Shown piece by piece: positions 39,257 to 48,365 of a stretch of 64,000 nucleotides of DNA. Source of the stretch: Pseudomonas mosselii (GTDB lineage: Bacteria > Pseudomonadota > Gammaproteobacteria > Pseudomonadales > Pseudomonadaceae); NCBI RefSeq assembly GCF_019823065.1, contig NZ_CP081966.1:744001-808000 (forward strand), read 5' to 3'. Each line of letters starts with the position of its first letter. The first letter of the stretch is position 1. The position numbers and the translations under genes were made by a program. The notes beneath the pieces are model-generated. The model was not told the origin of the DNA, did no database searches, and saw nothing but the letters and a program-made list of their open reading frames with translations.

Positions 39257-41362
39257 GTGAACCCGGTAATCAAGAAATTCCAGTTCGGTCAATCGACCGT
39301 AACCCTCGAAACGGGCCGCATTGCCCGTCAGGCCACCGGCGCCGTGCTGGTCACCGTCGACAACGATGTCACCGTACTGGTGACCGTGGTCGGTGCCAAG
39401 CAGGCTGATCCGGGCAAGGGCTTCTTCCCGCTGTCCGTGCACTACCAGGAAAAGACCTACGCCGCCGGCAAGATCCCAGGTGGTTTCTTCAAGCGTGAAG
39501 GCCGTCCTTCCGAGAAGGAAACCCTGACCTCGCGCCTGATCGACCGTCCGATCCGCCCGCTGTTCCCTGAAGGCTTCATGAACGAAGTCCAGGTCGTCTG
39601 CACCGTGGTTTCCACCAGCAAGAAGACCGATCCGGACATCGCCGCGATGATCGGTACCTCGGCTGCCCTGGCCATCTCCGGCATTCCGTTCGAAGGCCCG
39701 ATCGGCGCCGCCCGTGTCGCCTTCCACGAAAGCACCGGCTACCTGCTGAACCCGACCTACGAGCAACTGGCTGCCTCGAGCCTGGACATGGTCGTTGCCG
39801 GTACCGAGTCCGCCGTGCTGATGGTCGAATCCGAAGCCCAGGAGCTGACCGAAGACCAGATGCTGGGCGCCGTGCTGTTCGCCCACGACGAATTCCAGGC
39901 CGTGATCAAGGCGGTCAAAGAGCTGGCTGCCGAAGCTGCCAAGCCAACCTGGGACTGGAAACCTGCCGTTGCCAACACTGAGCTGTTCAACGCCATCCGT
40001 GCTGAATTCGGCGAAGCCGTTTCCCAGGGCTACACCATCACCGTCAAGGCCGACCGCTACGCGCGCCTGGGCGAGCTGCGTGACCAAGCCATTGCCAAGT
40101 TCTCCGGCGAAGAAGGCCAACCGTCGGCCGGCGAAGTCAAAGAGATCTTCGGCGAAATCGAATACCGCACCGTTCGCGAAAACATCGTCAACGGCAAGCC
40201 GCGTATCGACGGTCGCGACACTAAGACCGTGCGTCCGCTGAACATCGAAGTCGGCGTTCTGCCGAAGACCCACGGTTCGGCGCTGTTCACCCGCGGCGAA
40301 ACCCAGGCCCTGGTCGTCGCGACCCTGGGTACTGCCCGTGACGCCCAGTTGCTGGACACCCTCGAAGGCGAGAAGAAAGACCCCTTCATGCTGCACTACA
40401 ACTTCCCGCCGTTCTCGGTGGGCGAGTGTGGCCGCATGGGCGGTGCCGGTCGTCGCGAAATCGGCCACGGCCGTCTGGCCCGTCGTTCGGTCCAGGCCAT
40501 GCTGCCGGCCGCCGACGTGTTCCCGTACACCATCCGCGTGGTGTCGGAAATCACCGAGTCCAACGGTTCCAGCTCCATGGCTTCGGTCTGCGGCGCCTCG
40601 CTGGCCCTGATGGACGCCGGCGTGCCGATGAAAGCACCGGTTGCCGGTATCGCCATGGGCCTGGTCAAGGAAGGTGACAAGTTCGCCGTCCTGACCGATA
40701 TCCTGGGTGACGAAGACCACCTGGGCGACATGGACTTCAAGGTAGCGGGTACCGCCAAAGGCGTCACCGCGCTGCAGATGGACATCAAGATCAACGGCAT
40801 CACCGAAGAGATCATGGAAATCGCCCTGGGCCAGGCCTTGGAAGCGCGCCTGAACATCCTCGGCCAGATGAACCAGATCATCGGCGAGTCGCGTACCGAG
40901 CTGTCGGCCAACGCCCCGACCATGATCGCGATGAAGATCGATACCGACAAGATCCGTGACGTCATCGGCAAGGGCGGCGCCACCATCCGCGCCATCTGCG
41001 AAGAGACCAAGGCTTCGATCGATATCGAAGACGATGGCTCGATCAAGATCTTTGGCGAGACCAAGGAAGCCGCGGACGCTGCCAAGCAGCGCATCCTGGG
41101 CATCACCGCCGAGGCCGAGATCGGCAAGATCTACGTCGGCAAGGTCGAGCGCATTGTCGACTTCGGTGCCTTCGTCAACATTCTGCCGGGCAAGGACGGC
41201 CTGGTGCACATCTCCATGCTGAGCGATGCTCGCGTCGAGAAAGTCACCGACGTGCTGAAGGAAGGCCAGGAAGTCGAAGTGCTGGTACTGGACGTGGACA
41301 ACCGCGGCCGTATCAAGCTGTCGATCAAGGACGTTGCCGCTGCCAAGGCATCGGGCGTCTAA
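39257..41362 (+). CDS. pnp: Polyribonucleotide nucleotidyltransferase (PNPase)
   Basis: A 701-residue trimeric 3'-5' exoribonuclease of the RNA degradosome. Two RNase PH cores (about 10-220 and 310-540; [44 protein letters not shown]), a KH domain ([13 protein letters not shown] near 570) and an S1 domain ([26 protein letters not shown] near 620). Preceded by AAAAAGGTAGGAAACC. Confidence 0.98.
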   Translation: MNPVIKKFQFGQSTVTLETGRIARQATGAVLVTVDNDVTVLVTVVGAKQADPGKGFFPLSVHYQEKTYAAGKIPGGFFKREGRPSEKETLTSRLIDRPIRPLFPEGFMNEVQVVCTVVSTSKKTDPDIAAMIGTSAALAISGIPFEGPIGAARVAFHESTGYLLNPTYEQLAASSLDMVVAGTESAVLMVESEAQELTEDQMLGAVLFAHDEFQAVIKAVKELAAEAAKPTWDWKPAVANTELFNAIRAEFGEAVSQGYTITVKADRYARLGELRDQAIAKFSGEEGQPSAGEVKEIFGEIEYRTVRENIVNGKPRIDGRDTKTVRPLNIEVGVLPKTHGSALFTRGETQALVVATLGTARDAQLLDTLEGEKKDPFMLHYNFPPFSVGECGRMGGAGRREIGHGRLARRSVQAMLPAADVFPYTIRVVSEITESNGSSSMASVCGASLALMDAGVPMKAPVAGIAMGLVKEGDKFAVLTDILGDEDHLGDMDFKVAGTAKGVTALQMDIKINGITEEIMEIALGQALEARLNILGQMNQIIGESRTELSANAPTMIAMKIDTDKIRDVIGKGGATIRAICEETKASIDIEDDGSIKIFGETKEAADAAKQRILGITAEAEIGKIYVGKVERIVDFGAFVNILPGKDGLVHISMLSDARVEKVTDVLKEGQEVEVLVLDVDNRGRIKLSIKDVAAAKASGV

Positions 41363-41381
41363 GCCTTCCCAGGCTGAAAGG

Positions 41382-41406
41382 AAGGACCCTTCGGGGTCCT
41401 TTTTTT
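41382..41406 (+). terminator. Terminator of rpsO-pnp
   Basis: AAGGACCC-TTCG-GGGTCCTT followed by a seven-to-eight T run, 20 nt after the pnp stop. Confidence 0.92.
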
Positions 41407-41500
41407 ATGCCTGCGGCTTTGTCTTGTGGACTTGCATCTTGCATGCAGGATTTTGCCCGGGCTTGCAAAATGCACGACCAGCTATCTAGTGGTTAATTGT

Positions 41501-41556
41501 TAACTTATTGATTTAAAAGATAAAAAATAAAATCAAAAAGCTGGCACACGCCCTGC
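41501..41556 (+). promoter_or_regulatory. Sigma-54 promoter with upstream IHF site before the BON-protein gene
   Basis: TGGCACACGCCCTGCA (41542-41557) has GG at 41543-41544 and GC at 41555-41556 exactly 10 nt apart and differs from TGGCACRNNNNTTGCW at one position. TAACTTATTGATTTA at 41501-41515 matches the classical IHF consensus YAACTTNTTGATTTW at every position. Upstream, ATTTTGC/GCAAAAT at 41450-41471 is a candidate enhancer palindrome. Predicted start of transcription near 41568. The 216-bp stretch is strikingly AT-rich for this window. Confidence 0.7.
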
Positions 41557-41622
41557 AACATCACTTCTACCTGACGCCAGGAACCACGGCGCAGACCTTT
41601 CGAAAAAACAGGAGTGACCCAC

Positions 41623-41973
41623 ATGAAGAAGTTCGCCATTGCTGCCGCTACTGCCACCGCTCTGACCCTGACCATGGCTAACGCGGCGTTCGCTGCCCAG
41701 TCCACCCAGGCCCCGATGACGCTGGCGGCCGGTGAGGTGACCAAAGCCAAGGAAGCTACTTCCGACACCTGGATCACCACCAAGGTGAAGGCCGACTTGA
41801 TGACCGAGAAAGGCGTGCCAGGCAGCGACATCAAGGTCGAAACCAACAAAGGCGTAGTGTCCCTGTCCTCGGACGTGGCCATTACCGATGCGCAGAAGGA
41901 GATGGCGGTTGCCATCGCCAAAAAGATCAAGGGCGTGCAGGCCGTGTCTGCTGATGGCCTGAAGTCGGAATAA
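41623..41973 (+). CDS. Periplasmic BON-domain protein (OsmY-like)
   Basis: A 116-residue exported protein: signal peptide 1-24 (MKKFAIAAATATALTLTMAN then AAFA, cleaved before AQ), then a single BON domain (DTWITTKVKADLMTEKGVPG, IKVETNKGVVSLSSDVA). BON domains bind phospholipid surfaces, and OsmY-type proteins protect the envelope during osmotic or membrane stress. AGGAG 8 nt upstream marks the ATG at 41623. It appears to be a single-gene unit between two terminators with a sigma-54-type promoter. Confidence 0.88.
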   Translation: MKKFAIAAATATALTLTMANAAFAAQSTQAPMTLAAGEVTKAKEATSDTWITTKVKADLMTEKGVPGSDIKVETNKGVVSLSSDVAITDAQKEMAVAIAKKIKGVQAVSADGLKSE

Positions 41974-42011
41974 GGAATGTCCCGTCGGCCAAAAGGATTT
42001 GGCCACCCCTT

Positions 42012-42049
42012 CAAGCAAAAGCCCCGGCATTAGCCGGGGCTTTTGCTTG
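42012..42049. terminator. Bidirectional terminator after the BON gene
   Basis: A 17-bp perfect stem CAAGCAAAAGCCCCGGC/GCCGGGGCTTTTGCTTG with loop ATTA, between convergent genes. Confidence 0.92.
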
Positions 42050-42067
42050 CGCTCATGCAGGCGCGCT

Positions 42068-42370
42068 TCAGTTCACCGGATTGCGTGCGATCACATCGCT
42101 CTCGAAGCACACCTGCTCCACGATCAACGGTTCCACCAGCGGCCTGCTGTCCCGGAAATGCGCGGTCTGGGTATGGGTCTCATACGCAGCGTCGTCCTGG
42201 TAGATCTCGTACAGGTAGATCACATCTGGATTTTCCCGATCCTGGGCCACATCGAACACCAGGCAGCCCGGTTCGGTAGCCACCGAAGCGGCGGCGTTGG
42301 CCTTGATTGCAGTGAGGAAGGCTTCGGCAGTACCGGGTTTCACGCGGGTCTTGATAAACAGACAGTACAC
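42068..42370 (-). CDS. Antibiotic-biosynthesis-monooxygenase-fold protein (YgiN/LsrG type)
   Basis: A 100-residue ferredoxin-like ABM-domain protein (YCLFIKTRVKPGTAEAFLTA, ASVATEPGCLVFDVAQD, YLYEIYQDDAAYETHTQTAHF). Relatives are quinol monooxygenases, heme-degrading enzymes or LsrG-type isomerases; the substrate here cannot be told. The GTG at 42368-42370 has AAAGGAGA upstream and gives the family length; a longer frame to 42433 would overlap the divergent gene's ribosome site. Divergent from a glyoxalase-fold gene across a 61-bp AT-rich gap with the palindrome TTGTATACAA. Confidence 0.85.
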   Translation of the reverse strand: MYCLFIKTRVKPGTAEAFLTAIKANAAASVATEPGCLVFDVAQDRENPDVIYLYEIYQDDAAYETHTQTAHFRDSRPLVEPLIVEQVCFESDVIARNPVN

Positions 42371-42404
42371 AGGAATCTCCTTTTGTTTTAAATTCTTTTC
42401 TGAA

Positions 42405-42414
42405 TTGTATACAA
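42405..42414. promoter_or_regulatory. Palindrome TTGTATACAA between the ABM and glyoxalase-fold genes
   Basis: A perfect 10-bp palindrome within the 61-bp divergent gap, of the type bound by GntR/FCD regulators. An AATTC/GAATT repeat (42391-42405) abuts it. No regulator gene is adjacent. Confidence 0.45.
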
Positions 42415-42431
42415 AAATAGGAGTCGCGATC

Positions 42432-42845
42432 ATGTCCCAACTACCTGTGCGACCAGGCCGCCTGAATGGCCTGCGTCATATCGCCTTGCTGGTCCCCAAT
42501 CTGGAGGAATGCGAGCGCTTCTACGTGGATGTTCTAGGCATGGAGGTGCTGAACCGCGCCAATGAAGACCTGGTCTACCTGACCTGTGGCAACGACAACT
42601 TGTCACTGGGGCGCGGAGCAGGGGCGGCCAATGGGCTGCAGACACTGGACCACTATGGCTTCATCGTCGACAGCGTGGAGGAGCTGGAAGACTGGTACCA
42701 GTACTTCAAGGCCCATGGCGTGACGTTGCTGGATCGCCCGTTCAATCACGGCGATGGGGCGCGCAGCTTCCATTTGCTGGACCCGGCGGGGAACAAGGTG
42801 CAGCCGCTGTATCACCCGGCGGTGTCGGGGCAACGGCTGGCCTGA
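42432..42845 (+). CDS. VOC (glyoxalase/dioxygenase) fold protein
   Basis: A 137-residue vicinal-oxygen-chelate protein with two beta-alpha-beta-beta-beta repeats: LRHIALLVPNLEECERFYVDVLG with a likely metal-binding His at the first strand, and LDHYGFIVDSVEELEDWYQYF with a second. The acid near the end (HLLDPAGNKVQPLYHP) is also typical. Such proteins include glyoxalase I, extradiol dioxygenases and fosfomycin-resistance enzymes; the specific reaction is unknown. TAGGAG lies upstream of the ATG at 42432. Confidence 0.85.
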   Translation: MSQLPVRPGRLNGLRHIALLVPNLEECERFYVDVLGMEVLNRANEDLVYLTCGNDNLSLGRGAGAANGLQTLDHYGFIVDSVEELEDWYQYFKAHGVTLLDRPFNHGDGARSFHLLDPAGNKVQPLYHPAVSGQRLA

Positions 42846-42914
42846 TGGTATTGATCGCCAGCGCTACCCTCATCGCCGGCAAGCCGTCGATGAGGGCGAT
42901 TGGGTCGAGATGCT

Positions 42915-45860
42915 TTACTCGGCATCCAGGTGCATCGGCGTCACCACGCGGCCATCGCTCTCGGCTTGGCCGAGGTTGGTGTCGATGAAGTACACCCGGT
43001 CATCTTCCAGCTGGCCCTTGTCCACGAGGTAGTCCTTGATGCTGCTGGCCCGCTCCTGGCCCAGATTGCGCAGCAGCACGGTACTTTCCGCCCAGGACTT
43101 GATCACCGCCTCGCGCAGCTTGGCGCTACGCTCGTCACGGCTCAGGTCCTGCCATTCAGCCGGGGGCTGCTGTTTCAAGCGGGTACGGTAGATGCCTTCG
43201 AGCATTGCCGGCTTGTCGCTGTCGTCCACCACCAGCAGCGAGGCGTTGGCCGGTACCTTGTCGCCGCGGCGCTGGAGGATCTTGTACCAGGTGGCCTGGT
43301 ACTCGCGCTCCAGGCGCTGCTGGGCGATTAGCGGGCCGTCGCTGCTCTGGGCGGCGGTGCCTTCGATCTCCAGGCGCAGTTCGGGGCGTGCCTTGAGGGC
43401 TGAGGCGAGCTTGTCGAGGGAGGCCTGCACATCAGGGGTCAGGTCGCTGGAGCCCGCCGCGAAAGAGACGTTGCCCAGGTCTTGCGCGCCGCCGCCGGAG
43501 ACCAGCCCGCCGAGCAGCTTGAACGGCGCCTGTGCCGCGCGCAGCACCAGGTTGCGCAGGGTCTGCCAGACGATCGGCATCACGCTGAATTGCGGGTTGT
43601 TGAGGTCGCCCGACACGGGCAGCTCGATGGAGATCCTGCCTTCGGTGTCCTTGAGCAGCGCCACCGCCAGGCGGATCGGCAGGTCCACGGCGTCCGGGCT
43701 GTCGACTTTCTCGCCCAGTTGCAATTGCTCGATCACTACCTTGTTCTCGGCCTTGAGCTGACCGTTGGTGATCAGGTAGTGCAGGTCCAGGTTCAGCCGG
43801 CCCTTGCGGATGCGCATGCCCGCGAACTTGCCTGAATAGGGGGTGAGGGTGGTCAGCTCGACACGCTTGAAGCTGGTGGCGATGTCCAGGCTGGCCAGCG
43901 GGTTGAACGGGTTGAGCGCGCCCTTGATGGTGACCGGCGCGTAGCGGTCCACCTTGCCCTTGATGTCCACTTTGGCCGGCAGCGGCTTGCGGTTGTCGAT
44001 GGTGCCGATCTGGCCATTGAGCTGCTGCACGGCGGTGGCGAAGTTGGGTGTAAGGGTCAGGTCGGCGAAGTTGGCCGAACCGTCATTGATGCTGATCTGG
44101 CCGATACGAATGCCCAGTTCCTTGCCACCGCCGGACGCCGCCGACTTGCTCGGCGCCGCAGCCGGTTTGTCCGCGGGTTGCGGGATCAGCAGGTCGTCGA
44201 CGTTGGTGGTACGGTCTTCGTTGATGATGAAGCGCGCATAGGGTTGCAGCAGAGTGACCTTGTCGATCGACAGGGCATCACCGTGCACGTAGGACAGGCC
44301 ATCGACGTTGACCTGCTGCCATTTGACGAAGTCGCGGTTCTTGATGGTGTCCAGGGTGTGCAGCTGGTTGGCCTGGGCCTTGCCGGTGATGCTGAAGGCC
44401 AGTGGTTCGGTGCTCTTGAGGTCGACCTTGAGGTCGCTGGAGAGCATGCCGCTGCGCAGCTCCAGGCGGATGAACGGGCTGATGTAGGCCTGGGCGACCC
44501 GCAGGTCGATGTCGCGGGTGGCCACGTCGAGTTTCGCCGTGACCGGTGCCAGGTTGACCTGGCCGGCGGCCTGCAGCTTGCCCTGCTTGCCCACGCCGGT
44601 GTCGAGCTTGAGGGTGAAGGGTGACTGGTTGAGGCTGTCGAAGTTCTGCAGGTCGAGGTTGAGCGGGCCGATATCCAGGGCCACGGGCTCCTTCTGGCTA
44701 CGGTCGGCCAGGTGGACCAGGTAGTTGCGCGCCTGCACATCCTTGAGCAGGACCTGCCAGGGCTTGCCCGGCTCCTTGGCGGCCTGCTCTTCAGGGGTCG
44801 GCTCGGCGGCGGCGGGCTCGGCCTTTTCCTTCGGCGTGGCCTTGGCGGGCTGGCTGGCGAACAGCTTCTGCCAGTCGAGCTGGCCGTCCTTCTCCAGGGC
44901 TGCCCAGGTCTCCAGCTTCTCGCTACGGATCTTGCCGACGGTGACCAGCTGTTTGGCCAGGTCGATGGAGGTCTCGCTGACTTCCAGGCTGGCCAGGCGG
45001 GCCAGCGGGCGACCGTCCGGGGCCTTTATGGCAAAGGGCGCGACCCGCACCGAGGTGTTGTCGAGCAGGAACTCGGTTTCCTTGGCGAGGTTGAGCTTGT
45101 AGTGGGTGTCGAGGCTGACCATGCCGTCTTCCAGCACCAGCGGCACGGCGTCACGCACATAAGGCCAGAACAGCTTCATCTTGCCGTCGGTGACCTTGAG
45201 GGTGCCTTCGGAGGCGATCGGCGTCAGGCTCAGGGTGCCGCTCCAGTCGATGCGCCCACCTGACGGGCCGTTGGCCACCAGGGTCATGTCGGCGTTGTCG
45301 TCGGGCAGGGTGCTGAGGTTCTTCAGTTCCAGGTTCATCGAGTCGTAGAGGAACTCGATCGGCTCGCTCGGGCGCAGGTCCTGGAAGTGCAGGTAGCCCT
45401 CGCTGAGCTTGATGCTGGCGATGCGCAGCGGGAACGGATCGCTGGGCGGCTCGTCCGGCTTGGGCTCGCTCGGCGGAATCTTGAACAGCTGGGTCAGGTT
45501 GAGGCTGCCGTCCTTGGCGAACAGCAGCTCGGTGCGCGGCTTGTCCAGTTCCACGGCGTCGAGGCGCAGGGCCTTGGTCCACAGGCTGTCGAGGGCGAGG
45601 TTGGCGTACAGGCGTTCGAAGCCGACCTGCTCCTTGCCGGGTTCGCCGATCTGCAGACCCCAGAGCGTCAGCTCAAGGCTGAACGGGTTGAGCTCGATGC
45701 GCTGCAGGTGTGCCGGCACCGTGGCGTATTGCGCCAACTGCTGGTTGGCAATGCGCAGGGCGACACCTGGAAGAATGAAAAAGCCGAGCAGGCCGTACAG
45801 GGCCACGAGGGCCAGCAGTGCGCCGATAGCGCGGGTCAATCCTTTGGGCATGTGTCGCAT
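42915..45860 (-). CDS. Large DUF748/AsmA-like envelope protein
   Basis: About 981 residues. One N-terminal membrane anchor (AIGALLALVALYGLLGFFIL) and then repeated beta-rich segments (VELDKPRTELLFAKDGSLNL, ARFIINEDRTTNVDDLL, IDIKGKVDR-like strands) of the DUF748 family, related to AsmA/TamB proteins that form lipid-carrying grooves across the periplasm. A low-complexity Ala/Glu/Pro linker lies in the middle (about 345-375). No OmpA motif is clear at the C-terminus. Several ATG/GTG starts are possible; the ATG at 45858-45860 places the anchor at the N-terminus. Role in lipid transport is inference. Confidence 0.82.
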   Translation of the reverse strand: MRHMPKGLTRAIGALLALVALYGLLGFFILPGVALRIANQQLAQYATVPAHLQRIELNPFSLELTLWGLQIGEPGKEQVGFERLYANLALDSLWTKALRLDAVELDKPRTELLFAKDGSLNLTQLFKIPPSEPKPDEPPSDPFPLRIASIKLSEGYLHFQDLRPSEPIEFLYDSMNLELKNLSTLPDDNADMTLVANGPSGGRIDWSGTLSLTPIASEGTLKVTDGKMKLFWPYVRDAVPLVLEDGMVSLDTHYKLNLAKETEFLLDNTSVRVAPFAIKAPDGRPLARLASLEVSETSIDLAKQLVTVGKIRSEKLETWAALEKDGQLDWQKLFASQPAKATPKEKAEPAAAEPTPEEQAAKEPGKPWQVLLKDVQARNYLVHLADRSQKEPVALDIGPLNLDLQNFDSLNQSPFTLKLDTGVGKQGKLQAAGQVNLAPVTAKLDVATRDIDLRVAQAYISPFIRLELRSGMLSSDLKVDLKSTEPLAFSITGKAQANQLHTLDTIKNRDFVKWQQVNVDGLSYVHGDALSIDKVTLLQPYARFIINEDRTTNVDDLLIPQPADKPAAAPSKSAASGGGKELGIRIGQISINDGSANFADLTLTPNFATAVQQLNGQIGTIDNRKPLPAKVDIKGKVDRYAPVTIKGALNPFNPLASLDIATSFKRVELTTLTPYSGKFAGMRIRKGRLNLDLHYLITNGQLKAENKVVIEQLQLGEKVDSPDAVDLPIRLAVALLKDTEGRISIELPVSGDLNNPQFSVMPIVWQTLRNLVLRAAQAPFKLLGGLVSGGGAQDLGNVSFAAGSSDLTPDVQASLDKLASALKARPELRLEIEGTAAQSSDGPLIAQQRLEREYQATWYKILQRRGDKVPANASLLVVDDSDKPAMLEGIYRTRLKQQPPAEWQDLSRDERSAKLREAVIKSWAESTVLLRNLGQERASSIKDYLVDKGQLEDDRVYFIDTNLGQAESDGRVVTPMHLDAE

Positions 45861-45930
45861 CGTCTGTATCAGGCTGGAGTGCTTGGAGTATGGCACGTTA
45901 AATCGGTTCCGATGAACGGAGCAAAATACC

Positions 45931-46800
45931 TCATTCGAGGCCCATGCGCCGCCGTGCTCGGTGCGCCGAACCGTCGCGCATGGCCCAGCGCAGTACCGGG
46001 GCGGTGTTGTCCAGGCCCAGGCGGATCATGCGCCGTTCGACCGCGCCCAGGTGCAGGCCGAGCATGGCGCAAGCCCACTCTGGCAGCAGGTCGATGCCGG
46101 CCTTGAGCATCAGCTTGCCCACCGGTTCTGCCATCCGGCTGGGCGCCGGGGCCTTGAGCAGGATGTCCACCACCTCCAGGCTGCGTGCGTCGCACTGCAG
46201 TTGTGGGCGCATGCGTTGCAGGTACTCGTCGACCTCGGCGCAGGAGCGTGGCACGTCACGTGCACCGAGGCGTTCGGCGATCAGTGCGATCTCGTCGTAG
46301 TAGGCGTCCTGTTCGGCACGCGGCAGGCGGGGGTTGCGATAGCGCAAGTGGGCGGCGAGGAAGCTGCTGACTTCGGCCACATGCACCCAGGTCAGCAGGT
46401 CTGGGGCGCTGGCCGCATAGGGGCGGCCGTCGGGCGCGGTGCCGGTAACCTTGAGGTGGATGGTGCGGACCTTGTCGATCAGCCACTCGGCGTCGCGGGT
46501 GGAGCCGAAGGTGGTGCCGGAGATGAACTGACTGGTGCGGCGCAGGCGTCCTAACAGGTCCTGACGGAAATTCGAATGATCCCACACCCCGGCCAATGCC
46601 AGCGGGTGCAGCAGTTGCAGCATCAACGCGCTGATCCCGCCCACCAGCATGCTGGGGAAGTCGCCATGTACCCGCCAGCTGATGCTCTGTGGGCCGAACA
46701 GGCCGGGATCGCCTTTGGGCGATTCCAGGTCGAGCTGGCCGAGGGCCAGCCCGGTGAGGCTCATTACCTGGGTTTCGATGCGACGGCGTAGGACTTCCAT
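45931..46800 (-). CDS. DUF2236 / MpaB-like heme oxygenase-family protein
   Basis: A 289-residue protein of the oxygenase MpaB family (DUF2236), which also includes latex-clearing rubber oxygenases. The conserved start of the domain is seen (SISWRVHGDFPSMLVGGISA, QLLHPLALAGVWDHSNFR, RLRRTSQFISGTTFG), as are the later LLTWVHVAEVSSFLAAHLRY helix and the C-terminal EWACAMLGL segment. Histidines and arginines suited to a heme site are present. Substrate unknown. Lies 31 nt downstream of an ABM-fold gene on the same strand and may be the last gene of an ArsR-controlled operon. Confidence 0.82.
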   Translation of the reverse strand: MEVLRRRIETQVMSLTGLALGQLDLESPKGDPGLFGPQSISWRVHGDFPSMLVGGISALMLQLLHPLALAGVWDHSNFRQDLLGRLRRTSQFISGTTFGSTRDAEWLIDKVRTIHLKVTGTAPDGRPYAASAPDLLTWVHVAEVSSFLAAHLRYRNPRLPRAEQDAYYDEIALIAERLGARDVPRSCAEVDEYLQRMRPQLQCDARSLEVVDILLKAPAPSRMAEPVGKLMLKAGIDLLPEWACAMLGLHLGAVERRMIRLGLDNTAPVLRWAMRDGSAHRARRRMGLE

Positions 46801-46831
46801 GGCGACCTGTGCTGGCCGCCATGGCGGCCGT

Positions 46832-47185
46832 CTATGAATTGAGGCGTTTATCGTTCAGCCGGTCATCAGCCGGGCCTGAGGTGGAGCGCGTCTCGAACGT
46901 GCCACCCTGGACATGATAAACCGTGGGCTCCTCGGAAAAATACGGCGACAGGTGGGCCATGAAGACCTGGTGATCTTCACTGGCCTCGAAGCCAGGCGTG
47001 TGATCCTCGAGGGATTGCCACTGCACGATCAGGTTGAATTGATAGGGTGCTTCGATCCCTTGCGCGAGCAGGTGGCTGATGTGCCCATTGGCCCGGCTGA
47101 GCAGAGGGGCCACTTCGGCGAAGGCGTGCCTGAAGCTGTCGATATGTGCCGGCTGGATGGGAAGTATGGCGATTTCGTAGATCAT
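46832..47185 (-). CDS. ABM-fold monooxygenase-like protein
   Basis: A 117-residue ferredoxin-like protein (YEIAILPIQPAHIDSFRHAF, FNLIVQWQSLEDHTPGFEAS, FMAHLSPYFSEEP). The histidine-rich DHTPGFEASEDHQVF segment resembles putative quinol monooxygenases. 27 nt after the MDR oxidoreductase gene, so probably cotranscribed, and a joint role in quinone or reactive-carbonyl metabolism is plausible but unproven. Confidence 0.85.
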   Translation of the reverse strand: MIYEIAILPIQPAHIDSFRHAFAEVAPLLSRANGHISHLLAQGIEAPYQFNLIVQWQSLEDHTPGFEASEDHQVFMAHLSPYFSEEPTVYHVQGGTFETRSTSGPADDRLNDKRLNS

Positions 47186-47212
47186 GGCAGTTCTCGTTGG
47201 GTGATGGGGGCG

Positions 47213-48196
47213 TCAAACGCTGGCTGGGGTGTTCGCAGGCACGACCGCAATGGCGATCTTTCCTTGCAGGCCATTGTTGGGGCTTTGCAGCCGGGCGTGG
47301 GCGAGCGCAACGTCGGCCAGGGGGTAGACGGCGCCCACATGTGGCCGCAGTTGGCCGCGTTCGACCAGCGCGCTCAGCTCATCGAGCTTGCCGCGCTGCT
47401 GGCGGGTAAAGACAAAGTGATAGCTCGCATTCTTGCCCCAGGCCTGCAGGAGGTTCTGCGGTTGCGCAATGTCCACGATCGACACCACGCGGCCCAACTG
47501 GGCCAGGGCGTCCGGGCTGCGAGACAGCGCATCGCCGCCGATGGTGTCGAACACCACGTCGACGCCATGGCCTGCGGTTTCCTTGAGGATGACATCGACA
47601 TAGTCCTGGCGCTCGTGGTCGATGACCACATCGGCGCCCATGCGCCGCACGAATTCGGCGTTCGCTTCGCGCGCCGTGGTAAAGACCCTGGCGCCCATGG
47701 CCTTGGCCAGCTGGATCGCCACATGACCGACTCCGCCGGCACCGCCATGCACCAGGATGCTCTCGCCCACCCTGAGCGCCGCGCGGACCACCAGCGCCTC
47801 CCAGGCCGTGCCGCCGACCAGGCTCAGGCTTGCCGCCTCGAGATGGCTCAGCGACGGCGGCTTCAGGCCGACGATGCCTTCGGCGGCGACGTGGTATTCG
47901 GCATAGCTGCCGGCGCCTTCGAAGATCTGCGGGGTGTACCACACTTCGTCACCGGGGCTGAACGCCGTCACCCCAGGCCCGACGGCTTCGACGACGCCGG
48001 AGACGTCGTGCCCGGTGATGGCCGGCAGCGGCACCAGGTCGGGATAGTCGCCGCGGCGGACCTGGTAGTCCAGCGGGTTGACGGAGGTGGCATGCACCCG
48101 GACCAGCACCTGCCCGGCCTTTGGCACCGGTTTGGCGGTGTCACGATAGACGAACGCATCCGGGCCGCCGAAGGCATCCAGTATTAACGCTTTCAT
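47213..48196 (-). CDS. MDR-family NADP-dependent quinone/alkene oxidoreductase
   Basis: A 327-residue medium-chain reductase without the structural zinc cysteines, so of the zeta-crystallin/quinone reductase group. GroES-like domain 1 to about 125 ([33 protein letters not shown]), then the Rossmann domain with [20 protein letters not shown] near 146-165. Start ATG 48194-48196 with AGCGAGGAAACACC upstream; the frame runs 32 codons further through the operator region. A 20-bp palindrome starts 28 bp upstream of the ATG, identical in layout to one in front of arsR. Confidence 0.9.
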   Translation of the reverse strand: MKALILDAFGGPDAFVYRDTAKPVPKAGQVLVRVHATSVNPLDYQVRRGDYPDLVPLPAITGHDVSGVVEAVGPGVTAFSPGDEVWYTPQIFEGAGSYAEYHVAAEGIVGLKPPSLSHLEAASLSLVGGTAWEALVVRAALRVGESILVHGGAGGVGHVAIQLAKAMGARVFTTAREANAEFVRRMGADVVIDHERQDYVDVILKETAGHGVDVVFDTIGGDALSRSPDALAQLGRVVSIVDIAQPQNLLQAWGKNASYHFVFTRQQRGKLDELSALVERGQLRPHVGAVYPLADVALAHARLQSPNNGLQGKIAIAVVPANTPASV

Positions 48197-48223
48197 GGTG
48201 TTTCCTCGCTTCGATAAAAAGGG

Positions 48224-48243
48224 ATATCGAGAAATATCGATAT
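48224..48243. promoter_or_regulatory. ArsR-type operator, copy 1 (before the MDR gene)
   Basis: ATATCGAGAAATATCGATAT: six-base arms ATATCG/CGATAT. One of three 20-bp copies with the pattern ATATCG-N8-CGATAT around arsR; 28 bp upstream of the oxidoreductase start. Confidence 0.75.
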
Positions 48244-48326
48244 AATAAGTGGGATCAAACTGCCTTTCTGGTTCTGGGCGCCTGGCAGGCACCTCGGTGA
48301 TTGCTCCGTGGTTTCGTTAAAACGGG

Positions 48327-48346
48327 ATATCGGGAAATGCCGATAT
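48327..48346. promoter_or_regulatory. ArsR-type operator, copy 2 (just after arsR)
   Basis: ATATCGGGAAATGCCGATAT: seven-base arms ATATCGG/CCGATAT. It lies 20 bp downstream of the arsR stop and 131 bp upstream of the oxidoreductase gene. Confidence 0.75.
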
Positions 48347-48365
48347 ATTGAGATAAAAGCAAACC

